In this document: positions 52,280 through 59,930 of the stretch, in pieces
How the letters are laid out: every line of letters begins with the position of its first letter
Numbering within the stretch: the first letter of the stretch is position 1
From: UBA11740 sp035635855
Lineage (GTDB): Bacteria; Acidobacteriota; Blastocatellia; Pyrinomonadales; Pyrinomonadaceae
NCBI GenBank assembly: GCA_035635855.1
Contig: DASQAF010000034.1
Span: 62,001-126,000 of the forward strand
Direction: 5' to 3'
DNA: 64,000 nt
The notes under the pieces: model-generated
What the model was told of the DNA's origin: nothing
The model's input: the letters and a program-made list of their open reading frames with translations, nothing else
Databases searched by the model: none
Made by a program: the position numbers and the translations under genes

Positions 52280-53269
52280 CTATTCAAGTATGATTCTTCC
52301 GCAGATTGGAAGGTGATCAGAAAGCCCGATCGGGCTTCCCTGTCGCCACTCGAACTTATGCGGTAAGCCATCGGTTCCTAAGAATTCATTGGGCAACACT
52401 CCAGGCCATGACGCGACGCGCAAATTCGCTTCATCGATATAGGGCGGTTCTTCGCTCAAAAGCGAACCACTAACGATTACATGATCAAAACTATGCCACG
52501 TTTTCTCATCACGCCAGTAGTAACTACCAGCCATTTCTCTTTCGCCGTGAGTTTGGGGATGAGCCAAATGTTCACCGAGCAATCGCCATGCACAGTTGTA
52601 TAAATGAACTCGCCTGATAGACTTGTCGGAATAGTGTTCGCGACGCCTCGATGCTGCCCGGTCTCGGTGAGCGTAAAGCCAACCCTCTACCATGCCAAAT
52701 GGTTCTTCGTTTAGATCTCCGACTATCATTACATGTCGGATTTCTGCCGCTTGTTCTGAGGAGCGCAAGAACTCGTAAGACTGGTTGTTAAGGTGCTGTG
52801 CTGTAAGCTGTCTCCACTTCTCACTCGGTTCGGCAAACCGTGCTGTCCAGTGACAAACGTAAAAGCGTATTAGGTGAAGTCCGAATCGATAATTTATGAA
52901 CGCCATTGGTCTCGTACTTCCTGGGACGTTCGAAACCTTCAGAAAACCTTCGTCCTCGAATCCAGTAGCTGGATCATAGATCAGAGCAATATGAAAATCG
53001 GCTTGTTCATAAAGACTCGCAATTGAAAACACCCTGTATCCCGGAAAGAGTCGATCGCGCAAATCGTGCGCAGCCTGCTCCGTAATTTCGGCAAGCGCCA
53101 AAAGTTTGGGTGGCCGATTATCAACCAAGAGTCCCAAAACCGCTTCTACTCTCCGAAGTTTTTCGAGATACTCCTTCCTTGATTTGGGCCATCTCGTAGA
53201 CGTTGCTTGGCTAATATCAAAGTGGGCGAAATCTTGAACGTTCCACCACAAGAACTCTAGTGTAGTCAT
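52280..53269 (-). CDS. Endonuclease/exonuclease/phosphatase (EEP) family protein
   Basis: 329 residues with a single EEP (DNase I-like) fold: Asn in EFLWWNVQDF (residue about 10), metal Glu in LLALAEITEQA, His in FYVCHWTA, Asp/Asn in IVGDLNEEP (about 185), and the catalytic pair in GLSDHLPICG near the end. No signal peptide, so probably cytoplasmic. Members cleave nucleic acids, inositol phosphates or sphingolipids; the substrate is not evident. It is in an AT-rich operon with three unknown proteins, one membrane-anchored, an arrangement that could suit a defence or stress module (inference). Confidence 0.9.
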   Translation of the reverse strand: MTTLEFLWWNVQDFAHFDISQATSTRWPKSRKEYLEKLRRVEAVLGLLVDNRPPKLLALAEITEQAAHDLRDRLFPGYRVFSIASLYEQADFHIALIYDPATGFEDEGFLKVSNVPGSTRPMAFINYRFGLHLIRFYVCHWTARFAEPSEKWRQLTAQHLNNQSYEFLRSSEQAAEIRHVMIVGDLNEEPFGMVEGWLYAHRDRAASRRREHYSDKSIRRVHLYNCAWRLLGEHLAHPQTHGEREMAGSYYWRDEKTWHSFDHVIVSGSLLSEEPPYIDEANLRVASWPGVLPNEFLGTDGLPHKFEWRQGSPIGLSDHLPICGRIILE

Positions 53270-53313
53270 TGATTGGCCATCGCCTGAAATCGTTTTTGCA
53301 AGGTGCTTAGCTG

Positions 53314-53529
53314 TTAGCTCACTTCCATCGTCGTGTCATGAGAGAGAGATAGCCTCCATCGATCCCACTCACAATCGTACACCCTTCCGAACGTGTACGT
53401 GAACTCTTTTTCGCAAGCCAGAAGCAATTTGCGGTAGTGAGGTGCGGGCAGGTCAGGGACGTATATTTCGACCCTTGCCCGTTCGAGCAGTGGCAAGGAA
53501 TTGCTCCTTTCGCTTCGAGAAGTCTTCAT
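53314..53529 (-). CDS. Small hypothetical protein (71 aa), possibly frameshifted
   Basis: Opens LPLLERARVEIYVPDLPAPH and continues YRKLLLACEKEFTYTFG, which reads like the start of a longer conserved family. After that the frame turns into Trp-rich sequence (DCEWDRWRLS) and stops. Removing one A from GGAAGGG (about 53378-53384) gives FGGCTIVSGIDGGYLSL, a much more protein-like continuation, which stops at 53319-53321. The gene is therefore probably damaged and 3'-truncated. Its ATG overlaps the stop of the upstream membrane protein gene (ATGA at 53529-53526). Confidence 0.6.
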   Translation of the reverse strand: MKTSRSERSNSLPLLERARVEIYVPDLPAPHYRKLLLACEKEFTYTFGRVYDCEWDRWRLSLSHDTTMEVS

Positions 53530-54332
53530 GTGCTTTCGGTTCTGCCAGGAAAGGCCGCGTCGGCTGCGATCCCTTGTTTAGGCAACCCCTGACCCGTCCA
53601 GCTTGCCGTCAAGAACTGGAATCGTCGCATTAGAAAAGTTCGACTCATGCCGGATCTCGCAACAACCCTGTTGTTGCTGATTTCCGCCAGTCGGCTTCTC
53701 GCCTGATCACAAAGACCTCGCTCGGTCTCAACTCCAACCAAGGTGATGCCGATTCTGATCATCGAAGCGTAATCCTCCGATGCCTTTGCTGAGTCGTAGA
53801 ACGCGGCTGCCGCGATTAGCCATTTCTCCGCAGACTCGCCTGAGGCTCCGGCGTTGACAAGCAATGTGTGATACGCGCGATAGCGCTCGTACCGGTTAAG
53901 CAGTTGCTCATGGTTCTCAAGCAGTTCCTCAACGCTGTGCACGAGCAAAGCCGTCCGCGATTGGATCGAGTAGTGCATGTTCGCGGCTTCCGACCCAATT
54001 CTATGCAACGGAACGGACGCGACATCGGTCCTTATCAGATCGTGAACTTTCAACAGGAGTTGCTCACTGGTAAGGATTTCGTCCACAACGATAGACGCAT
54101 CAAGCGCCCTTAGGCGTTCACGAAAGCCTACCAGTTCGTCTGCTGCTTGTCGCTCAAGTTCAAATAGGTCTCGAAAGATCGACTGAGCGTACCGGTGCGT
54201 CTCGAACTGCTCCTTCTTGCGATTCAGCCTATAGCCAAGATACGAAATGAACGAACCTACCAAAGCCGAAGTAAATGCCACGACGACTGCCGGAGCACTA
54301 AACGACGCCAAGATACGAAGCACGTCTCGCAT
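53526..54332 (-). CDS. Membrane-anchored hypothetical protein of the EEP cassette (268 aa)
   Basis: A single transmembrane helix near the N-terminus (about 10-36, SAPAVVVAFTSALVGSFISY) is followed by a basic stretch (YRLNRKKEQ) and a long, nearly all-helical cytoplasmic domain (ELERQAADELVGFRERL, HSVEELLENHEQLLNRYERY, AEKWLIAAAAFYDSAKA). No family recognised. It is the first gene of the four-gene AT-rich operon and overlaps the next by 4 bases. The layout suggests a membrane-tethered coiled-coil sensor or scaffold for the downstream nuclease; this is inference. Confidence 0.82.
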   Translation of the reverse strand: MRDVLRILASFSAPAVVVAFTSALVGSFISYLGYRLNRKKEQFETHRYAQSIFRDLFELERQAADELVGFRERLRALDASIVVDEILTSEQLLLKVHDLIRTDVASVPLHRIGSEAANMHYSIQSRTALLVHSVEELLENHEQLLNRYERYRAYHTLLVNAGASGESAEKWLIAAAAFYDSAKASEDYASMIRIGITLVGVETERGLCDQARSRLAEISNNRVVARSGMSRTFLMRRFQFLTASWTGQGLPKQGIAADAAFPGRTEST

Positions 54333-54387
54333 GTGAGAGCCTCTAAAAGCCTACCGCTCACGGGTCTGTCAAACGTCCGAATTTCAG

Positions 54388-54540
54388 CAAAGTCCCGTAG
54401 GGACTAAATGTTTATAGACACGATTCAGATTAAATTGACTCCAGCCCATTTATGGGCGGCAGAATATTTCGCTCCTAAAGGAGCTTGGGTTTTTGTTTTC
54501 ACTCGGGTGCTATAAACATTTCGCCGCTACGCGGCTTTGG
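54388..54540. repeat. Compound inverted-repeat element with ATGTTTATAG arms
   Basis: ATGTTTATAG (ending near 54417) and CTATAAACAT (54510-54519) pair across about 90 bases. Each arm carries its own small hairpin (GTCCCGTAGGGAC; GCCGCTACGCGGC), and a third hairpin lies between (GCTCCTAAAGGAGC). The right part codes for the last residues of the protein ending at 54499. Confidence 0.7.
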
Positions 54541-54810
54541 CAGCCCTCGTTCTAGTTTAGCCATCAGTTCTGTCAGATCGTAAAAGTAACGACCATGAGT
54601 CAAACGAATCGCCGCTTCCGATTCGGCTTCAAGGAGTACAACCTCGTGTTCGACGGCATTCGCGTTCAAGCTCAGTTCTAATTCCAGACGGCAGTCCTGC
54701 GCTTTGACTCGGTCAGAATCATCAAAGGATTTTAAGCTAATGATTCGGCCTTTCTCTCGATTGTATTCAATTAAGAAGACCATCTCTTGACTTACTGATA
54801 CCTCTACCAT
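54499..54810 (-). CDS. Hypothetical protein (about 103 aa) with repeat-derived C-terminus
   Basis: From the ATG at 54810: SQEMVFLIEYNREKGRIISL, SFDDSDRVKAQDCRLELELS, then EHEVVLLEAESEAAIRLTHGRYFYDLTEL (in parts). It looks like a compact alpha/beta family protein of unknown function seen elsewhere as a stand-alone gene. The tail PKPRSGEMFIAPE is encoded by the inverted-repeat element, so the native C-terminus has been replaced. Longer frames starting at 54846 or 54948 overlap the DinB-like gene and are less likely. Confidence 0.7.
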   Translation of the reverse strand: MVEVSVSQEMVFLIEYNREKGRIISLKSFDDSDRVKAQDCRLELELSLNANAVEHEVVLLEAESEAAIRLTHGRYFYDLTELMAKLERGLPKPRSGEMFIAPE

Positions 54811-54847
54811 ATCTGCGATATCGAAAAAGGAAAAGCCGCAGACCATC

Positions 54848-55333
54848 CTAATCAAACTCTCGCTTCGGCGCTGACTGATCCGCGCCCACGCGGCCGGCTT
54901 CGATCTTTGCTCGCGAGTAGTTCTCGCCTTTGATCGGCGCTCCGGCAATTCGCCGCAGCATAGTCAGTTGCCCCACGTGGGTAAGCGCGTCCGCAATCGG
55001 GCCCTGAAACAGACGCTCACAACTGGCAGACAACTCAGCGTCGGAAGCCAGAAAGGTATCGAACTTCTCCAGCGCCGCGTGAAAGCGATTGATCTCTTGA
55101 TTCCATTCCAGCGGTTCTGAATTGTTCCACGCTTCGGCGCCTTTCGCGATCGACAGACCCCAATCGAGCAGGTCGCTGATGTGTGCCAGAATCTGTCCCG
55201 GCGTGCGCGTGGTTTCCGATGCTTTGAATGACGCGAACGAATCGGGCGCGTCACGCACTGCCTTCGCGCCGCGATAGGCCAACGTCGCCACGGTGTGTCG
55301 GAGCATTTCGCGTTTTTGATCTGAACTTTTCAT
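54848..55333 (-). CDS. DinB/YfiT-like four-helix metal protein
   Basis: 161 residues of helices with the His pattern of the DinB superfamily: GQILAHISDLLDWGLSI (about 46-62) and DALTHVGQLTMLRRIAG (about 115-131). Members often use mycothiol, bacillithiol or glutathione, or are of unknown function. This organism's thiol is unknown, so no reaction is assigned. Soluble. It is downstream of the sugar transferase gene and on the same strand, with a 66-base gap. Confidence 0.86.
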   Translation of the reverse strand: MKSSDQKREMLRHTVATLAYRGAKAVRDAPDSFASFKASETTRTPGQILAHISDLLDWGLSIAKGAEAWNNSEPLEWNQEINRFHAALEKFDTFLASDAELSASCERLFQGPIADALTHVGQLTMLRRIAGAPIKGENYSRAKIEAGRVGADQSAPKREFD

Positions 55334-55399
55334 AAAGATTTAGTGAGCCCTCCCTCGCGGTCGGGCTAGCGCCCCACCTTCTTTCAAGGATTCTTTAGC

Positions 55400-56959
55400 T
55401 CAATAAGCATCATCACCTCGCAGCATCACCGGCAGCGTCTGCAGAATAATTTTCATATCAAGCAGCAGCGACCAGTTTTCGATGTAGTACAAATCCATGC
55501 GCACCATCTCGTCAAACGGCAGCCGATTGCGCCCCGACACTTGCCACAACCCGGTAATGCCTGGTTTCATGTCCAGCCGCTTGCGATGCCATAGCTCGTA
55601 ACTTTCGACCTCGTAAGGAATCGGCGGGCGCGGGCCGACGACGCTCATGTCGCCGCGCAGCACGTTGAAAAGCTGCGGCAGCTCGTCAAGGCTCAGCTTT
55701 CGCAGCAGCCGGCCCAGGCGCGTAACGCGCTCGTCACCGCGCAGCTTATAAGCCGGGCGCTCGGCATCACCCAGGTTTGAATCGGGCTGTCCCTTGATGT
55801 ACATGCGTTGATACTCGCGGTGACTGGTGTCGTCGGTGTCTGCGCGCATCGTGCGAAATTTGTAGAACAGAAAAACGCGGCCGTCCATCCCGACCCTCTC
55901 CTGTTTATAAAAGACAGGGCCGCGCGAATCCAGCTTGATCAGCAAGGCGATTAGCAGCCAGAGCGGCGCCAGAATTCCGAGCGCCATTGAGGCGATGATT
56001 AAGTCGGATACGCGTTTGGCCAGACGGGCCGCCCTGGAAAGCGGCGAGCGAAACAGAGTGACCATCGGCAGCGATCCGACTTGATCGATTTCGGTCTTGC
56101 TTGGCAGACAATTCAAGAGGGTGGGCGCGATACGAAACTCCACGCCGCGCCGGCGACCCGTTTGAATCATTACATCAAAGAGCGCTTCGCCCGGGACATT
56201 CGGATCTGAAATGATCACTTCGTTAGCACCCGATTCGCGAATCGCTTCGGGCAGACTCTTGAGATCCGCGATCACCGGTACTCCTTCAAAGCTGGCCGGC
56301 GATGACGGATCGACGGGCCCGTTTTCGACGATGCCAATGACACGATAGCCGAGCTCCGGCCGCGCGCGCATTTCCTGTATGCAGAGCGCCGCTTCCGGCC
56401 CACGACCGACAATCAGAGTGGGAATCAGGTTAACCCCTCGCCGTCGGACCAGAATCTGTCCCGCTCGCAAGAGCATTCGCACTGCGCCCATGCTCAGGAG
56501 CGCCAGCAGAAAATCGAGCAGGAAAAGTCCCCGCGAATAAGAAAACGTGCGATAGGCGACGCCGCCGCGATACATAAAGGTAGCGGCCACAATCAGCAGC
56601 GAGCCGATCGCGGTGGCCCGGAAAACGCGCGCAATGTCTTCGATGAACGAAAACTCGCCGCGCACGCGATAGAGGTCGTAATAGCGAAGCAGGAGCAGCC
56701 GGATCGGAACGACCAGCGGCAGCAAGACAGCGTAGGGAGCAAACTCCCGGCTCCACATGATTGTTCCCTGCGGGGTTCGGTGAAGTATGGCCTCGTGATG
56801 ACGCAGGTAGAAGGCCGCTGTAAACGAAAACAGCGTAAGCGCCACATCGGTGATTGCCAGGCTGGTCTTTACCAGCGGAACAGCCCAGCGTGGCGCGCGC
56901 GCGGCCACGCGCACCGCGCGAGGCTCAGTCAACAATTCTTTGGCAGGTTCAGCTTTCAT
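55400..56959 (-). CDS. Undecaprenyl-phosphate sugar phosphotransferase (WbaP/exopolysaccharide type)
   Basis: From the ATG at 56959 it has about 519 residues. An N-terminal membrane region of about four or five helices (first near 27-50), then a Rossmann-like CoA-binding-like domain (TLIVGRGPEAALCIQEM, VIISDPNVPGE). A further helix (IIASMALGILAPLWLLIALL) precedes the catalytic bacterial sugar transferase domain: FYKQERVGMDGRVFLFYKFR, LRKLSLDELPQLFNVLRGDM, VGPRPPIPYEV, RLDMKPGITGLWQVSGRN. It transfers a sugar-1-phosphate to undecaprenyl phosphate and so starts polysaccharide synthesis. A TTG start at 57070 would use repeat-derived codons. Confidence 0.94.
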   Translation of the reverse strand: MKAEPAKELLTEPRAVRVAARAPRWAVPLVKTSLAITDVALTLFSFTAAFYLRHHEAILHRTPQGTIMWSREFAPYAVLLPLVVPIRLLLLRYYDLYRVRGEFSFIEDIARVFRATAIGSLLIVAATFMYRGGVAYRTFSYSRGLFLLDFLLALLSMGAVRMLLRAGQILVRRRGVNLIPTLIVGRGPEAALCIQEMRARPELGYRVIGIVENGPVDPSSPASFEGVPVIADLKSLPEAIRESGANEVIISDPNVPGEALFDVMIQTGRRRGVEFRIAPTLLNCLPSKTEIDQVGSLPMVTLFRSPLSRAARLAKRVSDLIIASMALGILAPLWLLIALLIKLDSRGPVFYKQERVGMDGRVFLFYKFRTMRADTDDTSHREYQRMYIKGQPDSNLGDAERPAYKLRGDERVTRLGRLLRKLSLDELPQLFNVLRGDMSVVGPRPPIPYEVESYELWHRKRLDMKPGITGLWQVSGRNRLPFDEMVRMDLYYIENWSLLLDMKIILQTLPVMLRGDDAY

Positions 56960-57032
56960 TGCGCGTGGCAATATCAAATTGAGTCTCAGCGATTCATCGC
57001 CTGATGATAAGTGATCATGAACCGCTTTCTTA

Positions 57033-57120
57033 AACGCAGAGGACGCGGAGGATTTCGCAGAGGAACGCAAAGGTTCTTCCGCTCCGCCCTCTGCGGGAAA
57101 CTCTGCGACCTCTTCGGTTT
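57033..57120. repeat. Imperfect inverted repeat with CGCAGAGG units
   Basis: AAACGCAGAGGACGCGGAGG and following bases face CCTCTGCGGGAAACTCTGCG and following bases. It is related in style to the CACAGAGG elements. It fills the gap between the DUF354 and sugar transferase genes. Confidence 0.65.
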
Positions 57121-58141
57121 AATAAGGCTGCAAAATCAACTCCACAATTTGTTCCCGCACGCTCGTCGCGTCGCGGGGATTCAAACCGCACTTCTTCTCG
57201 ACTGACAAGGCGTTGATCTCCTCGCGCGACTGGACCCGATTAAGCCGACCCTCGCGCATCAGCTCTTCATCAATCGCCGCCCACTTTCCGGCATATACAC
57301 TGAACGCGGGAACGCCCAAGGCGGCCGCTTCACGATTCATCGTCCCGCCGGCGCTGATTACCAAGTCAGCGTGGGCAATCAGATTTGAACCGTCGAGAGT
57401 CTCGCGCGGGATGATCATGTTGGGCGATTTACGCGCGGCAAAGTCTTCCCGCTGCGTATCGGAACGCGGCAACAGAATAATCTTCACGCCGTCCCGCGAA
57501 CTCAAATAAGCAAGCAACTCGTCGAACAGTTCATTTTCAAAGCGATGATAGAGCGCTTCACGCGCCGGCGGCCGCGCTACTACCAGCACGTCTTCGCCGG
57601 TAATTCCGAGGCGGAGCAATGTTTCGGCGAACGCCGGTTCGGGCACAAAGTCCGCGAGATAAACGTCTTCCTTCGTCCCTTCGTACCGTTTTACTTTACG
57701 CGTCGAGGCCCCATATTTCTTAAGCTCCGCAGAGGGAAACGCGCGCGGGACAATCACGCGGGACGCGAGCCGAAACGCCAGATGATTCGCCGGCTGATGC
57801 TCGTAATCCATCAAGGTCGCGGATCTGATCCCCAGCGCTGCCGCGGCGGCAATCTGCGCATACGAGTTATGACTCACCGCAAGATCGAACCCGCGATCGC
57901 GCGCCCACTTTCGTAACGCCGCTGCCCGGCCCACCAGGTTTCCTGCTTTCCCCGTGATCGATCCGCCGCCATGTCCACCAATAACATGAGGCGTCATTCC
58001 AGCCTTTGCAGCCAGCTCGACGGTCTGCGCAAAATCGCGGGCTGTGATCTCAATCTGATGTCCGCGCGCAACAAACTCCGGGATCAACGCGCGAAAGAAC
58101 GGCACATGCGGAGAGTTTGCGAGATCGATCCAGATGCGCAT
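57119..58141 (-). CDS. DUF354-family glycosyltransferase-like protein
   Basis: 340 residues. It opens MRIWIDLANSPHVPFFRALI, the DUF354 signature, and continues HQIEITARDFAQTVELA. A GT-B-like C-terminal half includes VARPPAREALYHRFE, IILLPRSDTQR and the donor-site region ADLVISAGGTMNREAAALGVP. Members resemble UDP-GlcNAc 2-epimerase or GT-B transferases and are common in exopolysaccharide clusters; the donor is unknown. Cytoplasmic. It is separated from the upstream toroid gene by the four-helix cassette. Confidence 0.9.
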   Translation of the reverse strand: MRIWIDLANSPHVPFFRALIPEFVARGHQIEITARDFAQTVELAAKAGMTPHVIGGHGGGSITGKAGNLVGRAAALRKWARDRGFDLAVSHNSYAQIAAAAALGIRSATLMDYEHQPANHLAFRLASRVIVPRAFPSAELKKYGASTRKVKRYEGTKEDVYLADFVPEPAFAETLLRLGITGEDVLVVARPPAREALYHRFENELFDELLAYLSSRDGVKIILLPRSDTQREDFAARKSPNMIIPRETLDGSNLIAHADLVISAGGTMNREAAALGVPAFSVYAGKWAAIDEELMREGRLNRVQSREEINALSVEKKCGLNPRDATSVREQIVELILQPY

Positions 58142-58593
58142 AAGGCGAAGGCAAAAGGAAAAAGGTAAAAGGCAAAAATATTACTATAAGGTTTGTTGAG
58201 ACCGTCTGGCGAAGACTACAATCGAACCCAGAATACGCTTGAGTTCCTCGGCCTCGTCTCTCAATCCAGCCAACTTTTCCTCGGACATGATTTCTGCGGC
58301 GATAAGGAGTCTTAGCCAATAATGAGTTTCGCGGGCTTCCTTCAAAGCAATGGAGTTCTTGCTGATGAAATCAGGTTTGCTTTGCGCAGCCTGGGCTTCT
58401 TCGGCGTTTGCGCCGACTGACGTACCAGCATTCAAAAGCTGACGACTTACGTTTCGACTAACGCCTGGTCTCTTATCAAGCTCGTGACACAGCTTAATGA
58501 TCCTCACTGCGAACTCAAACGTTCGTTCTCTGATGTCTTTCATCGAATTCTTTGTCCTCCTTTTTTCCTTTTTCCTTTTTCCTTTTTCCTTCG
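58142..58593. mobile_element. Repeat-bounded cassette carrying a four-helix-bundle gene
   Basis: Opposing purine/pyrimidine-rich arms (58142-58180, AAAGG/AAAAGGC units; 58556-58593, CCTTTTT units) are near complements and enclose one gene, 58184-58543. No transposase is present. The element lies between two polysaccharide genes, and its right arm supplies coding sequence to the upstream one. The mobile nature is inferred from structure. Confidence 0.5.
58184..58543 (-). CDS. Four-helix-bundle protein (23S rRNA intervening-sequence family)
   Basis: From the ATG at 58543 (AGGAGG site upstream) it has 119 residues: KDIRERTFEFAVRIIKLCHE, VSRNVSRQLLNAGTSVGANA, EEAQAAQSKPDFISKNSIAL, KEARETHYWLRLLIAAEIMS. 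This matches the small helical family first noticed in rRNA intervening sequences, which forms pentameric bundles. The function is unknown. A 23-residue N-terminal extension in the longer frame is only translated repeat (KEKGKRKKEK). It sits inside opposing repeat arms, in the middle of a polysaccharide operon. Confidence 0.9.
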   Translation of the reverse strand: MKDIRERTFEFAVRIIKLCHELDKRPGVSRNVSRQLLNAGTSVGANAEEAQAAQSKPDFISKNSIALKEARETHYWLRLLIAAEIMSEEKLAGLRDEAEELKRILGSIVVFARRSQQTL

Positions 58594-59777
58594 ACGAGGC
58601 GCGCCAGCGCATAGGCCATCCAGGCTTCCGACCAACGCATATAAGGAATGCGCACCTTATGAAAACGCCGGCGTTGGTAAAAGAAACATCCGCGTTGGTC
58701 GCGCAAGTTTTCGATCGCCCATCCCCCGATCTTTTCCGCCAGAATCATCGTGCTCGGAATATGTCCGCGCAACTCGACCAGAGCTACTACTGCTGATGCG
58801 GCCGAATGTGCGTCAGCGGGATAGAGTCGATCGGGATAGTACTTAGGCCAGCCGTTATCCAGGAAAAAGCGTTCCTGCCAGAATTCGTAGCCACGACGCA
58901 AAGTATTATCCAACTCATCAAGTAACCCGGTCGCTACCACGACAGGTCGGGGTTCTGAACTAACGGCATCGATGATGCGCGAAAGACTTGTCAGAATAAA
59001 CGCGGTGTGGAAATTATCAGCCCACGATTGAGATTCGTCAGCGCCATAGGCCCACGATCCGTCGGCGCGTTGCCGCCTGACCACATATCGCGCGGCCCGC
59101 AGCGCCCAGTCACAGAGGCTCGCTTCGCCCGTCAGCTTACCGATAGTGGCCAACGCTTCACCCGCCAGCAGACTCGCATTGAAAACCCGCGTCGAATCCA
59201 GTGGTGAGTAGCTGAAGCAAACTTCGTCACTAGACTCGTCAAGCCGCTTAAGATCATTGAGAATGAAGTCGCAAATTGTACGCGCGAAAGGTAAGTACTC
59301 GTCAGGTCCAAAGACCTCGGCGGCTTCACACAAAGCTCGCGCCGCAAAGGCCGTAGGAACGACGGTCGGCGTGCCGCGAGGCACGAAAAAGACACGCGAT
59401 TGCCAGTCGAAGTTATAACCCCAGGCCGCTCCGCTGAAACCCTTCAGACGCATCCACATGAGATCGTCCAAAAGCTCCCGCGCTTCAATCTCAGCTTCTT
59501 TCGTTTTGGTGCGGCGGTAGCAAGCGAGAGCAGCCAGCGTAAACAACGCGATGCCTTTCGAATTTCTTTCCCGCGGAATGCGAACCAAAGAACGCAAATT
59601 AACCGGCGAGCGTTTGTGAAACTGGGTCCAAACCAGCCGGGCCACGCGTGAATGTCTGAGGGGCGTGGCCTGAAACAGACGGCTGTTCAGCGCGTCAAAA
59701 GGATCGTAACCGGCGAAACCCTGAGAATGGCACCATTTCCACAAATCCTGGTAAGCGCGTGTGAGATCGATTGCCAT
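58515..59777 (-). CDS. Alpha/alpha-toroid protein of polysaccharide clusters
   Basis: From the ATG at 59777 it has about 420 residues. Repeated helix pairs with aromatic and Gly-Trp features (GFSGAAWGYNFDWQSRVFFV, ADGSWAYGADESQSWADNFH, FFLDNGWPKYYPDRLYPADA) indicate a six-hairpin or prenyltransferase-like toroid. Such proteins are sometimes labelled delta-aminolevulinate dehydratase by error; a glycoside hydrolase, lyase or epimerase role is more likely. The tail EGKRKKEKGKKEDKEFDERH is encoded by the repeat arm of the adjoining cassette, and its last 29 bases overlap the four-helix gene, so the original C-terminus is lost. An ATG at 59810 lies in repeat DNA. Confidence 0.85.
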   Translation of the reverse strand: MAIDLTRAYQDLWKWCHSQGFAGYDPFDALNSRLFQATPLRHSRVARLVWTQFHKRSPVNLRSLVRIPRERNSKGIALFTLAALACYRRTKTKEAEIEARELLDDLMWMRLKGFSGAAWGYNFDWQSRVFFVPRGTPTVVPTAFAARALCEAAEVFGPDEYLPFARTICDFILNDLKRLDESSDEVCFSYSPLDSTRVFNASLLAGEALATIGKLTGEASLCDWALRAARYVVRRQRADGSWAYGADESQSWADNFHTAFILTSLSRIIDAVSSEPRPVVVATGLLDELDNTLRRGYEFWQERFFLDNGWPKYYPDRLYPADAHSAASAVVALVELRGHIPSTMILAEKIGGWAIENLRDQRGCFFYQRRRFHKVRIPYMRWSEAWMAYALARLVEGKRKKEKGKKEDKEFDERHQRTNV

Positions 59778-59780
59778 TTT

Positions 59781-59924
59781 GGAGTGCGGTGGCAAGCGAA
59801 GCGCGAACACCGCTTTGGATCGTTTGGAGTTCCGCCTTTAGGCGGTCTCATGATCAGGAAATTAGTCCCGCCTAAAGGCGGCACTCCGAACCAAAGCGCC
59901 GTCGCGCTCCGCTTGTCGGCGCAC
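59781..59924. repeat. Nested inverted repeat of the GGAGTGCGGTGGCAAGCG family, copy 2
   Basis: Outer arms 59781-59818 and 59891-59924 match the family at 38683-38783. Between them, inner arms 59826-59845 and 59868-59887 (GGAGTTCCGCCTTTAGGCGG type) match 48036-48055. One element appears inserted in another. Confidence 0.8.
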
Positions 59925-59930
59925 TTCAAT

